A stretch of 64,000 nucleotides of DNA from Geotalea toluenoxydans JCM 15764 (lineage in GTDB: Bacteria; Desulfobacterota; Desulfuromonadia; Geobacterales; Geobacteraceae), in assembly GCF_001311985.1 (NCBI RefSeq), contig NZ_BBCJ01000012.1:62001-126000 (forward strand). The letters are read 5' to 3'. This document shows, in pieces, positions 1 through 9,859 of this stretch. Under the pieces are notes generated by a model that ran no database searches, had not been told where the DNA came from, and was given only the letters and a program-made list of their open reading frames with translations. Position 1 is the stretch's first letter. The number at the start of each line of letters is the position of its first letter. Position numbers and translations under genes: made by a program.

Positions 1-1917
1 TTCCTTTCGGGCTTCAATCAGACCGCCCATGCCAACACCCACGCGGAAGGGGCGCCTTTCGGGCCTGACAAGTTTTTCTTCCAGGGAGACCCCGGCAGCG
101 GCCAGGCAAGTCTGAGAACAAGAAACGGGACTGATATTCAGGAGGTTACGCCGACCGGTCAGCCTGTGAACAAATCGCAGCACATCGTAGAATGCTCGGT
201 CTGCCATAATCCCAACCAGCGTTTCGTCGCCTACAGCACCAATCTGTTCAGGCCGTTCCAGAGGAATTTCCCCAGCGACACCGGTGAGGATTCCCAGAAC
301 CAGAATGGGGAAGACAGCAACTTCCAGAGCCGATACATCAACCCGGCGGTTTCCTGTGCCGGTTGCCATGATGCCCATCAGCCGCAACAGATGGTAACCA
401 TTCCACAGCGTACAACGCCGGTGGGTTATTCCATTTATCGCAGATACAGCACTCCTGAGCTGGGGCGGATTCAGGGAACCATCTTTCAGCCCAATGGGGT
501 GGTGCTGACCGGAGTTCCAGTTGCCGGCACCGCCACCAACAACAATGAAGTCAGTCCGGAACTGCTCTGCGCTGCCTGCCATACGGTCAGCAAATACAAG
601 TTTTCCAATCTCTCCACCCACCAGAGCAACGTCTATCCCCAGTGGACCCATTCGGGACATGGTGAAAGAGAAAAGCCGGCCTGGGCCGAGTTTTCAGCAA
701 ACCTGCGGGGTACATCAATCCACTTACAGGGCTCGCTTATACTGATCTCGGCCATACCACCAGCTATCCCGTCGATATGGCACTCAGGAGTTATGGCGCC
801 ACCGCAAGTGCAACGAGCAATCAGGGTAACAACAATTTTGCCTGCTTCAAATGCCACAACGGCCTCACCTCTATTGCATACCAGAAAAATATCCAGGGAA
901 CACCGGCAGCGCCGGTAGTCTTCGGAGATGCCAGCGCTACCTGCATCACCTGCCACGATCCACACCAAAAAGGCACCTTTGCCGGCGGGGCAAATACCAC
1001 CAGCAACATCCGTGTTCCGGTGGCAATGACCAATTACTCAACTGCCAACGTCAAGGTCTTCGGCAATGTCTTCCTGGATAATCAGCCGATCCCCCAGAAC
1101 AATGCCAACGAGACCATCTGCATTTTCTGTCACCAGGGCCGGGAGAGCGGCTTCACCCTATATCGGGCCAAGCTGGCGCCGGGCAAAAGCTCTGCCGGCG
1201 CGTTCTTCAATCCCCACTACCTGGCACCGCAGCAATGCTGTGGGGAGCCAACGGTTACGAATTCAGCGGAAAATCCTACAGTGCCAATGTGGCCCATCAG
1301 CAAGCAAACTGTGCCAGCTGCCACATGGATAATGCCACCGAAGACGACACCATCGGCGGACATAGCTGGAATCCGAACGTCGCTTCCTGCAATACCTCCA
1401 GTTGCCACGGCGGAGGAGTCGGCCCAGCTGTTGCGGCAAAACCGGGCACCGCTGCACCTGAGGTCAACGCTTACCGGGCTGCCTTCGATACCAGCGATTA
1501 TGATGCAGCGGTGCTCTTGAGCCGATAGCAGTTGAAATAAAAGGCCTTCAGGACAAACTGATCGCCCTTCTTGCCGCCAACGGCATTTTCTATACGGATC
1601 TCAAGTATCCCTATTTCTTTGCCGATCCCGCCTTTACCACCAACTACACGGCCTGGAACACGGCGACCGGAGGTACAACAGCTTTCAAGGCTGCGTTCAA
1701 TCTGCAATTCATCATCAAGGGGCTACCATCCGCGGCAACATCTCAAACGGCTGTGCCCAATGCTTCTGCAGCCGTGCATAACCACAAATACATTATCCAG
1801 TTGCTCCGCGATTCATACGAGGAATACAACGCGGTGGCAGCAGCCAAAGGGGCAACCCTTTCAGGTGTGAGGCCGGCGGGTACAAGACCTGCAACTGTCT
1901 ATGGTCCGGGTCAGTAA
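1..1917 (+). CDS. Multiheme c-type cytochrome, 5' end outside window, frameshifted
   Basis: Likely a periplasmic or surface electron carrier. The frame is open from base 1, so the start lies upstream. Reading through three breaks (near 705-715, 1215-1235 and 1505-1530, each a net one-base loss) gives one protein ending at TAA 1915-1917. Heme motifs in order are CSVCH, CAGCH, CAACH, CFKCH, CITCH, CIFCH and CASCH, then CNTSSCH, which has four residues between the cysteines. The C-terminal part (from about 1531) has no heme motif and ends in GPGQ. A strong intrinsic terminator follows. The breaks look like sequence errors, because heme motifs continue in each new frame. The exact cytochrome family is not recognised. 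Confidence 0.85.
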
Positions 1918-1940
1918 GGAGTTTTTTTGAGAATGGAACA

Positions 1941-1974
1941 GCAAAAAGCCCCGAGGTCTCTTCGGGGCTTTTTG
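1941..1974 (+). terminator. Intrinsic terminator after the cytochrome
   Basis: GC-rich stem AAAGCCCCGA/TCGGGGCTTT with a short loop followed by T residues, 24 bases after the cytochrome stop codon. Confidence 0.85.
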
Positions 1975-2019
1975 CATTGAATCGAACACAAATCCGATTC
2001 GTTTTGCTATAGTGAGACC

Positions 2020-2590
2020 ATGGGATTGGTAATTGCCTTCATAGCCGTGATGCTGGCGGCATCGCCTGCTGCCGCTATCGACCTGGGTGCACCGAAACTG
2101 TCGGAAAGCCTGGCGTCGCGCAAATTTTTCGACTGACCGCTATCTCCTGTCGGTAGCGGAGAAATACCCGGTCCTACGGGGATATACCCTGCAGCCGCAG
2201 GTGGGTCTGGGCTACGTGGCCAGAGAAAGGGCGGCTGGAGTCGGGTTTGACGAATCTCTCTATAAGATCCAGGCCCACGCAGGGGGCAGGCTCGATCTGG
2301 ACAACCGGTTCTACTTTTCAGCCGCAGCCAAGCTTCCTGTCTATACCTATGGTCTCACTGATACCAGGCTCGGCCTCTTTTCTTCCCAAAACCCTTCTTC
2401 GGTACACAGGTACGATTTTGCCCATCTTTCTTCTTCCAATCTGCTCTGGACCGGTGAACTGGGCGTTCACCTGGGCCTTGGCGCCGATCTGACCATCTAT
2501 TACGATCAGAACGCCTTCGACCTCTATGAGGCAGGACGCACTCTTTCCGAAGAGCGGATCGGCACGCGCATCATCTTCAGGTTCAAGTAA
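2020..2590 (+). CDS. Putative outer-membrane beta-barrel protein, frameshifted
   Basis: The first 20 codons from ATG 2020 form a typical signal peptide (hydrophobic core, then ASPAAA). That frame stops at 2134-2136 after a T homopolymer (near 2125-2132). A one-base loss there joins it to the frame ending at 2590, giving about 190 residues. The mature part is rich in alternating polar and aromatic segments (RLDLDNRFYFSAAAKLPVYTY, GELGVHLGLGADLTIYY) and ends in IIFRFK, with a terminal aromatic-rich strand as in barrel proteins. No specific family is recognised. It follows the multiheme cytochrome after a terminator, so it is probably transcribed separately. Confidence 0.6.
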
Positions 2591-2593
2591 TCC

Positions 2594-2705
2594 CTTGAAA
2601 AACTGCTGCGGGGCTGATCTGCTGCGTTGTCGCCCGCTATACCATGTGTCGTTTCGTCCTCTCGCTTACTCTTGCATATCTGCCCCATCAATACGTTTTT
2701 CGTGC
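2594..2705. repeat. Degenerate copy of an intergenic palindromic repeat
   Basis: The stretch resembles the better copy at 54892-55038: it shares GAAAAACTNNTGCGGGG, CTGCTGCGTTG, a TCGTCCTCTCGCTTA-like block and CTTGCATA in the same order, and ends near CGTTTTTC. The inverted ends are eroded here. Confidence 0.5.
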
Positions 2706-2789
2706 TCGGCCGGCTGTTTCCCCCGCTTGTGCAGCCAACCTTCCCTGATATAATAGAATGAATTTAAATTAATCCCCTGAGGTCACGTC

Positions 2790-3424
2790 ATGATTGAGAT
2801 CACCGATCCCCGTATCGATAAATATATAATGGGCCTTGCTCCCGAGTCCGATTCCCTGCTGCTGGAAATGGAAAAGAAGGCAAAGGCAAGCGGCTTTCCT
2901 ATCGTCGATCCATTGGTGGGGAGGCTGCTTTATCTGCTTACCCGCCTGAAACAGCCGGCGCTTATCGTGGAGATGGCTCAGGCTTCGGTTATTCCGCCTA
3001 CTGGTTTGCCAAGGCCTTGAGTATCCGCGGCAAAATCGTTCTTATCGATAAGGAGGAAGCACACATATCCCATGCGCGGAAGGTCTTCAGCGATTCGGAT
3101 CTTTTTGACCGGGCCGAATTCAGGGTAGGGGACGCCCTGCAGGTCGCCAGGGAATACCAGGGGATAGATCTTCTTTTCATCGATATTGACAAGCATCAGT
3201 ATCTTGATGCCGTCATGGCCATTACCCCCATGCTGGCCAAGAATGCTCTGGTCATTGCCGACAACAGCCTTTGGCACGGCAATGTTGCCGAAGGAATAAC
3301 GGACAGGGACACGGTCGGAATCGACAAATTCAACCGCCACATGTTCAGCAGCAATGATTTTTTCACTTCGATCATCCCCCTGCGCGACGGGGTTCTGCTT
3401 GCCTACAAGCTGACGGAGAGTTGA
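2790..3424 (+). CDS. SAM-dependent O-methyltransferase (caffeoyl-CoA OMT-like), frameshifted
   Basis: About 211 residues after repairing one missing G near 2970. The repair restores the SAM-binding loop VEMGSGFGYSAYWFA, which otherwise splits the gene into two frames (2790-3020 and 3017-3424). Further family features are the acidic strand-2 end LIDKEE, FRVGDALQVA, and DLLFIDIDKHQY, the metal/substrate region of class I O-methyltransferases. The substrate cannot be told from sequence. The stop is 7 bases before the alkyladenine glycosylase gene, so the two are likely cotranscribed. Confidence 0.8.
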
Positions 3425-3431
3425 AAAGTTC

Positions 3432-4058
3432 ATGGCGCCACTTGATATACCGCGGCTGAATCGGGAGGACCTGCCGGTTGAGACCCAGGCCATGGCACGT
3501 TATCTCGTCGGCAAGACGCTGGTTGTGGATCGTGATGGAGCGAGGCTCAGCGGGCGCATTGTCGAAACTGAAGCATATCCCCCCGGAGATGCGGCAGGTC
3601 GGGCATTCAGCGGGGAGAGCCGGGCAAACCGTTCCCTATATATGAATTATGGTCACGCCTTTGTCTATCTCATTTACGGACGTTACCATATGTTGAACGT
3701 GGTCAGTGAGCAGCCTGGAATCGGTGCTGCCGTTCTTTTGCGCTCACTGGAGCCCTTGGAAGGCATCCACCTCATGGAAGAGCGTCGCGGAACGACCCGG
3801 CTTCACGACCTGGCGCGTGGACCCGGCAGGCTTGCGGCAGCCCTTGGCATCGATAGGCGCTATGACGGTCTTGATCTTTTTGATAACCGGGAGCTGTGGT
3901 TGGGCAGGGAAATAAGGTCTGTGACGCATATGGGAATGAGCGCCCGCATCGGCTTGACCAGGGAGGTTCATCGGCTTTGGCGGTATTACGAGGCAGGCAG
4001 TTCCTTTGTCAGCGGGACTCGGGGTCTGAACAGGTTCTTGACCGAAATGACATTGTGA
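3432..4058 (+). CDS. DNA-3-methyladenine (alkyladenine) glycosylase, AAG/MPG family
   Basis: Base-excision repair enzyme that removes alkylated purines such as 3-methyladenine. The intact 208-residue protein matches the usual family length. Recognisable motifs are LVGKTLV, GRIVETEAYPPGDAA (containing the catalytic-region Glu), NRSLYMNYGHAFVYLIYGRYHMLNVV, and the late RGPGRLAAALGI and GLTREV segments. It starts 7 bases after the methyltransferase stop and is followed by a strong terminator, so it ends the operon. Confidence 0.93.
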   Translation: MAPLDIPRLNREDLPVETQAMARYLVGKTLVVDRDGARLSGRIVETEAYPPGDAAGRAFSGESRANRSLYMNYGHAFVYLIYGRYHMLNVVSEQPGIGAAVLLRSLEPLEGIHLMEERRGTTRLHDLARGPGRLAAALGIDRRYDGLDLFDNRELWLGREIRSVTHMGMSARIGLTREVHRLWRYYEAGSSFVSGTRGLNRFLTEMTL

Positions 4059-4094
4059 GATGATGGGCAACCGGTGCCAACCGGATGATAAACG

Positions 4095-4134
4095 AAAAGC
4101 CGCGGATCGGAGGGTTGTGATCCGCGGCTTTTTT
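4095..4134 (+). terminator. Intrinsic terminator after the glycosylase gene
   Basis: Perfect stem AAAGCCGCGGATC/GATCCGCGGCTTT with a loop of about 9 bases and a following T run. Confidence 0.9.
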
Positions 4135-4345
4135 AGTTTTTCACCTGTTTCTTCGGCAGCCCGGCTATCTGTTAGTTAATAACAGATCCGTATGCTTTGT
4201 GTCACTGGAATTTCTTCCAGATTACCCTTTCGGAAACAGGCTGATATAACTATAACGCAGCTTAGGGTCATGTAAAGATATTTTTGTGAAATTAATTTAA
4301 TATTGCTACTCCTTCTGCCCACCAGGTGATGCTCCTCACTCAATA
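4135..4345. other. AT-rich intergenic region, no gene seen
   Basis: About 210 bases between the terminator and the next gene, AT-rich toward 4260-4320. It probably holds the promoter for the small PQ-loop gene. No repeat or RNA motif was recognised. Confidence 0.5.
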
Positions 4346-4405
4346 ATGAAAATCAATGGGTTAGAGTTAGAGGTCAAAATGGAAAAAATGAAAGGAGTGT
4401 CACCG

Positions 4406-4738
4406 TTGATACGCTCTCTTTATGCCTTGAATGGCATCATCGCCGTATTGCTTTATTTGCCGCAGATCAGGACTATTCTCAGGAACAAGGAAGAGGTGGG
4501 GTCTTTTTCGCTGATAACCTTCGGCGGTTGGTCTGTCGGCTCGATCATCACCGCCCTTTATGCCTGGACCTTAATCGGGGATCCCATGTTTGCGGCAGTC
4601 AGTCTGGCGAACATGCTCGGCTCCGGCACCGTTTTCACCCTTGTTGCGACCAGGCGCCTGAAGAACCGCCGCCTGCCCGAACTAACGACAAGGCACGAAA
4701 CGAATGACGCTGATAGTCTCGCCGAGAACTTCGGCTAA
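4406..4738 (+). CDS. SemiSWEET-like PQ-loop small membrane protein
   Basis: Small three-helix membrane protein. The first helix carries the PQ-loop signature YLPQIRTILRNK, followed by the conserved SFSLITFGGW region; the other helices are around GSIITALYAWTLI and ANMLGSGTVFTLVA. SemiSWEETs are dimeric sugar transporters, but the substrate here is unknown. I prefer the TTG start at 4406 because AAAGGAG lies 8 bases upstream and the protein then begins just before helix 1. ATG 4346 is an in-frame alternative. The 3' end overlaps the convergent cysteine desulfurase domain by about 57 bases. Confidence 0.7.
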   Translation: MIRSLYALNGIIAVLLYLPQIRTILRNKEEVGSFSLITFGGWSVGSIITALYAWTLIGDPMFAAVSLANMLGSGTVFTLVATRRLKNRRLPELTTRHETNDADSLAENFG

Positions 4739-7700
4739 AGAGCGAAGGACATACTCGATCTCTTCCTCGGTATTGTCGCTCCCCAGGGAGAAGCGGACCG
4801 AGCAGTGAGCCTGCTGGGGGGTAAGCCCCATGGCGGTCAGGACGTGGGATGGGTCCGGATTTCCCGATTTGCAGGCAGATCCGGAGGAAAAGGCGATTCC
4901 CTTCCTGTCCATGAGGAGGACCAGCGATTCCCCCCGTATTTCCGGCAGGGTCATACTGAGGGTGTTGGGAAGCCGCCCGTCGGGCGGCCCGTTGCTTTTT
5001 GCCATCGGCAGCAGCGCCCTTATTCCTTTTTCCAGCTTTTCACGAAGGCCTGCCAGCCGCTTGGGTTCCTCACCATTCAACCGGCAGAGAGCCAGCTCTA
5101 CTGCCCGGCCAAAGCCGACAATTCCGGGCACATTCTCAGTACCGGCACGCAGCCCCCATTCCTGTCCTCCCCCCTTGACCAGCGGATCTAACCTCAGATC
5201 CTTCCGCACATAAAGCGCCCCGACCCCTTTCGGTCCATGGAGCTTGTGGGCGGATACCGAAAGCAGATCAACCCCCAGTTCTGCCACATCGATGGGTATC
5301 TTGCCGAAAGCCTGCACCGCATCGGTGTGGAAAAGGGCGCCACAGCCATGGGCAATCTCGGCCAATTCCCTCACCGGCTGAATGGCGCCGGTCTCATTGT
5401 TGGCGAGCATGATGGACACCAGCAGCGTATCCGGGCGGATGGCAACGGCCAGAGCTGACGGTTCAACTACCCCGGAGCCGTTTACCGGCAGGATCGTCAG
5501 CTCGTATCCGAGTGTTGCCAATGCCCGGCAGGGGACCAGCACAGCGGGATGCTCGATGCTGCTGGTGATGATGTGCCGGCGTTCCCCATCCGAAGCCGCT
5601 GCCAGACCTTGAATGGCGAGGTTATCCGCTTCTGACCCTCCACCGGTAAAGACGATGCGCCTGGCGGTGCAGTTGAGCCCCTGGGCAACGACTCTGCGGG
5701 CAGCTTCTATGGCTGTCCTGGCCGTATTGCCAAAACTGTGGATGCTTGACGGATTGCCGCATCGCTCCCCCAAGAAGGGAAGCATTGCCTCACGTACCCC
5801 AGGGGCAACATGGGTGGTGGCATTATGGTCCAGGTAGACCGCCTGCCGGGGCTCCCTTTGCCCAGCGAGAGGCTCGTATGCAGGTATTTCTTCAGCCTTG
5901 TCTTCTGTTTCAATACCTTGATTCCTTTTAATCGATCGGCCGCCATCGGCCAGTTTCGTTACCCGGCAGAGCAGGGTTTTATATATGGGGAAGCCGGAGA
6001 TGGGATCGAATCGGCCGATGTCCGTAAGTTCGTTGACGTTGCATTGTTGCCATTCTGCCGGCCCCAGCGGACCGCCACCCCCCATGGCGGCGTCAACAGT
6101 GCCGCGCATCATGTGGTCGGAAAGGCTTGCCGTAAAAAGAGCGCGGCCGCGTGGCGTTTCCACCCAGACCTGTTCACCTTCCCCTATGCCCGATTCAAGT
6201 GCCTCCGTCCTGTTCATCATCACCGGTGGGCTGTCATGACGCTCGGCAAGGGGACGGACCCCGTGGTGCTGGCTGCGGAAATCGAATCTGGTCCTGCCAC
6301 CGGAGTTGAAAACCAGGGGATATTCCCGTGCCAGCTCCGGGGCGGCCAGTGGCCCTTCTGCAGGCTCGGTATAGACCGGCAGAGGATCATACCCATGCTC
6401 GGCCAGGATCGAGGAGGCAATCTCGAACTTGCCGCTGGGGGTGTTGAAGCCGGGGCGGCCGTCGGCCCGAAGCAGCCCCTTTTCCCACTTCCGGTACTGC
6501 ATCATGGCTGTCGGCAATCGCACTTCTCCCCCGGCTTTCCTTACCTCATCCAAAGAAAAGCCGCTGCCGTCCAGGGCATGGCGCAGGAGTTCCTCTTCCG
6601 ATTTTGGATAAAGGTGGCCATAGCCAGGCGCCCGGCCAGTTCTGCCAGGATGAGGAAATCATTGCGCGCCTCCCCCTGCGGCTCCACAAGGCGTTCACGG
6701 ATCTTGAACATCGGGCCGAAACGCATGTATGAAGTGATCTCGTAGTAGGTGGCAGCGGGCAGGACGATGTCGGCATAGGCGGAGTCGGCAGTATGGTAGC
6801 GGTTAATGCTGACCATGAAATCCAGGGCATCCAAGGTCTTGCGCCATATTTGCGGTTGCGGCCAGGCGGTGATGATCGACCCGCCGAGGACGGTCAGGGC
6901 GCGGATCGGGTATGGTTTGCCATGCAGGACCGCATCGGGAAGGGCAATGGCGTGGGATTCACCACGATATGCGCTATAGACCGGGAAGCGGTCCCGCCCC
7001 AAGGCCTTCTTCATATCTGGATTGGGGATGAGGTGTGAGCGATTCTGGGGAAAGATATTTTCCTTCATACGGAAGACCAGTCCTCCCGGCACGTCCAGTT
7101 GACCGGCCAGAGCCCACAACGTAAAGACGGCGCGGATGGCCTGGACGCCGCTGTCGGAATATTCCAGCCCGGTGTACATGACCGGCACGGAACCCCGAGC
7201 TGCCGCCACTTCCCGTGCCAGCTCACGTACCGTTTCTGCCGGTACTCCGGTTATGCTTTCCACCACCTCCGGCCGGTAGTGCTGGACCAGCTGCTTCAAT
7301 TCCTCGAATCCCACCGTCCAGTTAGCGGCGAATTTCTCGTCATAAAGCTCTTCCTCAACCAGTACGGCAATCATCCCCAGGGCCAGCGCTCCATCGGTAC
7401 CGGACCGGATGGGGACCCACCTGGCGCCGGTCTCGCGGGCGGTCTCACCCAGGCGCGGATCAATGGCGATGATCCGTGCGCCACGTTCCCGCGCTTTCAG
7501 GATCTGCAGGTGATTCAGCGGCGGTGAATCGGTGGCGGGATTGCCCCCCAGATGACAATCAGCTCTGCCTGCTCAATGTCCGCCTCCATTGTCACCAGCA
7601 TCTCCCCCATGGTCACATGGGGAGCGATCATGGCAAAGGAGACGTAGCAGAGGGCGCCGACACCAAGGGTGTTGGGGGACCCGAAGGGGAAAAGGACGCT

Positions 7701-8099
7701 GGAGGCGGAGGAAACAGCCACATCTGCCGGTTGGAAGACATCGCACAGTGCCATGTCGAAGCTGCCCCGGCCGGTATAAAAGGCTACCGCTTCAGGTCCC
7801 GAACTGTTTTTTATCTCCTGAAAACGGGAGACGATGGTATTGAAGGCGTCATCCCAGGAAATCCGTTCAAATTGATAGGTTCCCTTGGGGCCACTGCGGC
7901 GCAGGGGATAAAGGAGCCGGTCCGGGTCGTGGACGATTTGGGGAGAATGCCGGCCGATATGGCAGATCATACCCAGGGGGTGCCCATTATGTGGCTCAAC
8001 CTTTAGTAACCGGCCTTCCCTGATGGTGGCCGTTATGAAACAGCCGGCGGGACAGATGCCGCACAGGCCATGGTGAATTTGGATCCTGTCCTCGGTCAC
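4682..8099 (-). CDS. Molybdopterin oxidoreductase-cysteine desulfurase fusion, likely metallopterin-dependent ergothioneine synthase (MES)
   Basis: About 1139 residues after repairing two single-base losses (near 7535 and 6600). The N-terminus has the [4Fe-4S] motif C13-x2-C16-x3-C20-x25-C46 of DMSO-reductase-family enzymes, then the bis-MGD body and the C-terminal dinucleotide-binding domain (TPSGKFEI, SGIGEGEQVWVETPRG). After a linker of about 40 residues (roughly 5960-5843) the same frame continues into a complete NifS/IscS-type domain: VYLDHNATT, PLP lysine in SAHKLHGPKG, catalytic Cys in SSGSACKSG. No ATG, GTG or TTG precedes the desulfurase domain in frame, which supports a true fusion. 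It starts with GTG sharing one base with the egtD stop (TAGTG), so the genes are translationally coupled. A fused enzyme of this kind from Caldithrix abyssi makes ergothioneine from trimethylhistidine; the role here is inferred from that and from egtD. Confidence 0.82.
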
Positions 8100-9166
8100 T
8101 ATGAAGTACCTCCGGAGACAGCCGGGGGGAAGCCGTTCCGGCGTAACAGGAGAAGGGCGAACCAGCTCCGTTCGTCAGTAAAGATCTCCTCGGCGGTAAA
8201 GCCATAGCCTTCCAGGAATGGGAGAAATGTCCCAAGACGGAATTTCCGGCTGATCTCAGTATTTATGGCTTCACCTTCGTCAATGATAACATGCTGCCCT
8301 AGTGGCGCGATGTGGATCGCCTGGCGTTGGCTGAAGCGGGCACAGATATCCACCTGCTCCTTTGCCTCGTTGTAAACCGCCACATGCTGGACGGCAGACG
8401 GGTCTATGGAACTTCCCAGTTCCCGGTTCATGCGGATGAAAAGATTCCGGGTGAATTCCTGGGTTATGCCGGCAGCATCGTTGTAGGCTGCTTCAATGGT
8501 ATGACGCTCCTTGACCAGGTCGATGCCCAGCAGGAAGAAGTCGTCCAGGCAAAGGGACAGGGCCAGGTCACGGAGAAACAGGGACATCTCATCGCCTGCG
8601 AAGTTGCCGATGCTGCTGCCGAGGAAGAGCACGGTCACCGGCGATATCTCGCGCAAGAGGGGGAAGGCACTCCTGTAGTCGCTGTTTATGCCGAGGACTT
8701 GTGTTGCCGGATGGCTGACGGTTATGTTGCGGGAAGCTTCTCGCAGGGCAGCCTCGCTCACGTCGACCGGGACATATCTCACCGACTGTGCCTGGGCGAG
8801 CCAGGCCCGCAGCAGATAGTCAGTCTTTGTGGAATTGCCCGAACCGAGCTCCGCAAGTGTTGTGGCGCCGCATATTTTCCTGATGAGGCGTGCTTTGGTT
8901 GCGAGAATTTCAGCTTCAGTGCGGGTGAGATAATACTCGGGTTGACGGGTAATAAGGTCGAACAGCTCACTGCCGCGGGCATCATAGAGAAAACGGCATT
9001 GGAGTCTGCGGGGCATGGAGCTGAGGCCGGCGGCGGTGGCGGAGGCAAAATCGATCAGCTGATCGGCCTCCGTCGAGTGCTGTCGAATGATCAGGCCGGA
9101 GCGGTTCAGTGCTTTGCGAAAAGACTTGCGGACCGGCCAGGGGTACGACGGAAGAGTTGCTGGCAT
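8099..9166 (-). CDS. egtD: L-histidine N-alpha-methyltransferase, EgtD family
   Basis: SAM-dependent enzyme that trimethylates histidine to hercynine, the first step of ergothioneine synthesis. The protein has 355 residues and is intact. Family features are RFLYDARGSELFDLIT, PEYYLTRTEAEIL, the SAM site ELGSGNSTKT, YVPVDVS, FLGSSIGNF and LLGIDLVKE. The start ATG at 9166 has AAGGGAG 6-7 bases upstream; longer in-frame extensions lack family similarity. It is followed directly by the molybdopterin-desulfurase fusion with a one-base overlap, so the two form an operon. No egtB, egtC, egtE or rhodanese-type eanB is visible nearby, which fits an oxygen-independent route. Confidence 0.88.
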   Translation of the reverse strand: MPATLPSYPWPVRKSFRKALNRSGLIIRQHSTEADQLIDFASATAAGLSSMPRRLQCRFLYDARGSELFDLITRQPEYYLTRTEAEILATKARLIRKICGATTLAELGSGNSTKTDYLLRAWLAQAQSVRYVPVDVSEAALREASRNITVSHPATQVLGINSDYRSAFPLLREISPVTVLFLGSSIGNFAGDEMSLFLRDLALSLCLDDFFLLGIDLVKERHTIEAAYNDAAGITQEFTRNLFIRMNRELGSSIDPSAVQHVAVYNEAKEQVDICARFSQRQAIHIAPLGQHVIIDEGEAINTEISRKFRLGTFLPFLEGYGFTAEEIFTDERSWFALLLLRRNGFPPAVSGGTS

Positions 9167-9266
9167 ATGACTCCCTTTGGACAGCAGGGGCAAAATGGGC
9201 AATAATATTAAAAAGTATAAATAAACTCGGGGGAGAGTCAAATCAGGCTGAAACCATGGAGGTAAC

Positions 9267-9772
9267 ATGAAGGGGAACGACCTGTTGCGAAAGGAATTAC
9301 TGGCCCTGTTGTCCGGTGGGGAAGCCCATATGGATTTTGCCGATGTTGTCGCCCGGTTTCCCATGGAGCACATTAACAGCAAGGCCCCGCATACACCCTA
9401 TTCCTGCTGGCATTTCGTCGAGCACCTGCGCATTGCCCAGTGGGACATCTTGCAGTTCATGATCGATCCCGATCATGTGTCACCTGACTATCCCGAAGGG
9501 TATCGGCCGTCTCCTGACGAGGAAACGGATGAAAAAGGCTGGTATGGCAGTGTGGAGGGGGTACTTTCCGACCTGGAAAAGCTGAAGGAGATAGTGACTG
9601 ATCCGGCTACCGATTTTTTTGCCCCATCCCCCATGCCAAAAACTACACCATCTTTCGGGAGATGCTCCTGGTGGCCGATCACAACGCCTACCACATCGGC
9701 GAGCTGGCCCTGCTGCGCCAGGTGTTGGGGATATGGCCGAAGGGGTTCGAGTACCTGACCGGCAGTGCCTGA
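9267..9772 (+). CDS. DinB-family metal-binding protein, frameshifted
   Basis: About 168 residues after repairing one base lost near 9625-9635 (C homopolymers). The repair restores the C-terminal helix [19 protein letters not shown], which carries the HxxxH metal ligands; the first ligand is in the helix around [12 protein letters not shown]. DinB-like four-helix-bundle proteins include thiol transferases and damage-inducible proteins, and the specific function is unknown. It is divergent from egtD, with the promoters of both in 9167-9266. EgtB-type ergothioneine enzymes also contain a DinB domain, but this protein lacks the sulfatase-modifying-factor domain and is a stand-alone DinB. Confidence 0.75.
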
Positions 9773-9859
9773 GGCGATAAATAAATTGTGATTAGCGTCG
9801 ATCCTCCGCAGCGCCGAAGGGTGAGTGCAACGCCGCAGATGGGAGGTTTTCAGCAGCCC

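Noticed and set aside
2134..2136. TGA in the outer-membrane protein as another selenocysteine
   Set aside because: The downstream coding part is in a different frame, so this is a base loss, not recoding.
5810..6745. Long plus-strand reading frame
   Set aside because: It is the antisense of the molybdopterin-desulfurase gene, which carries clear motifs.
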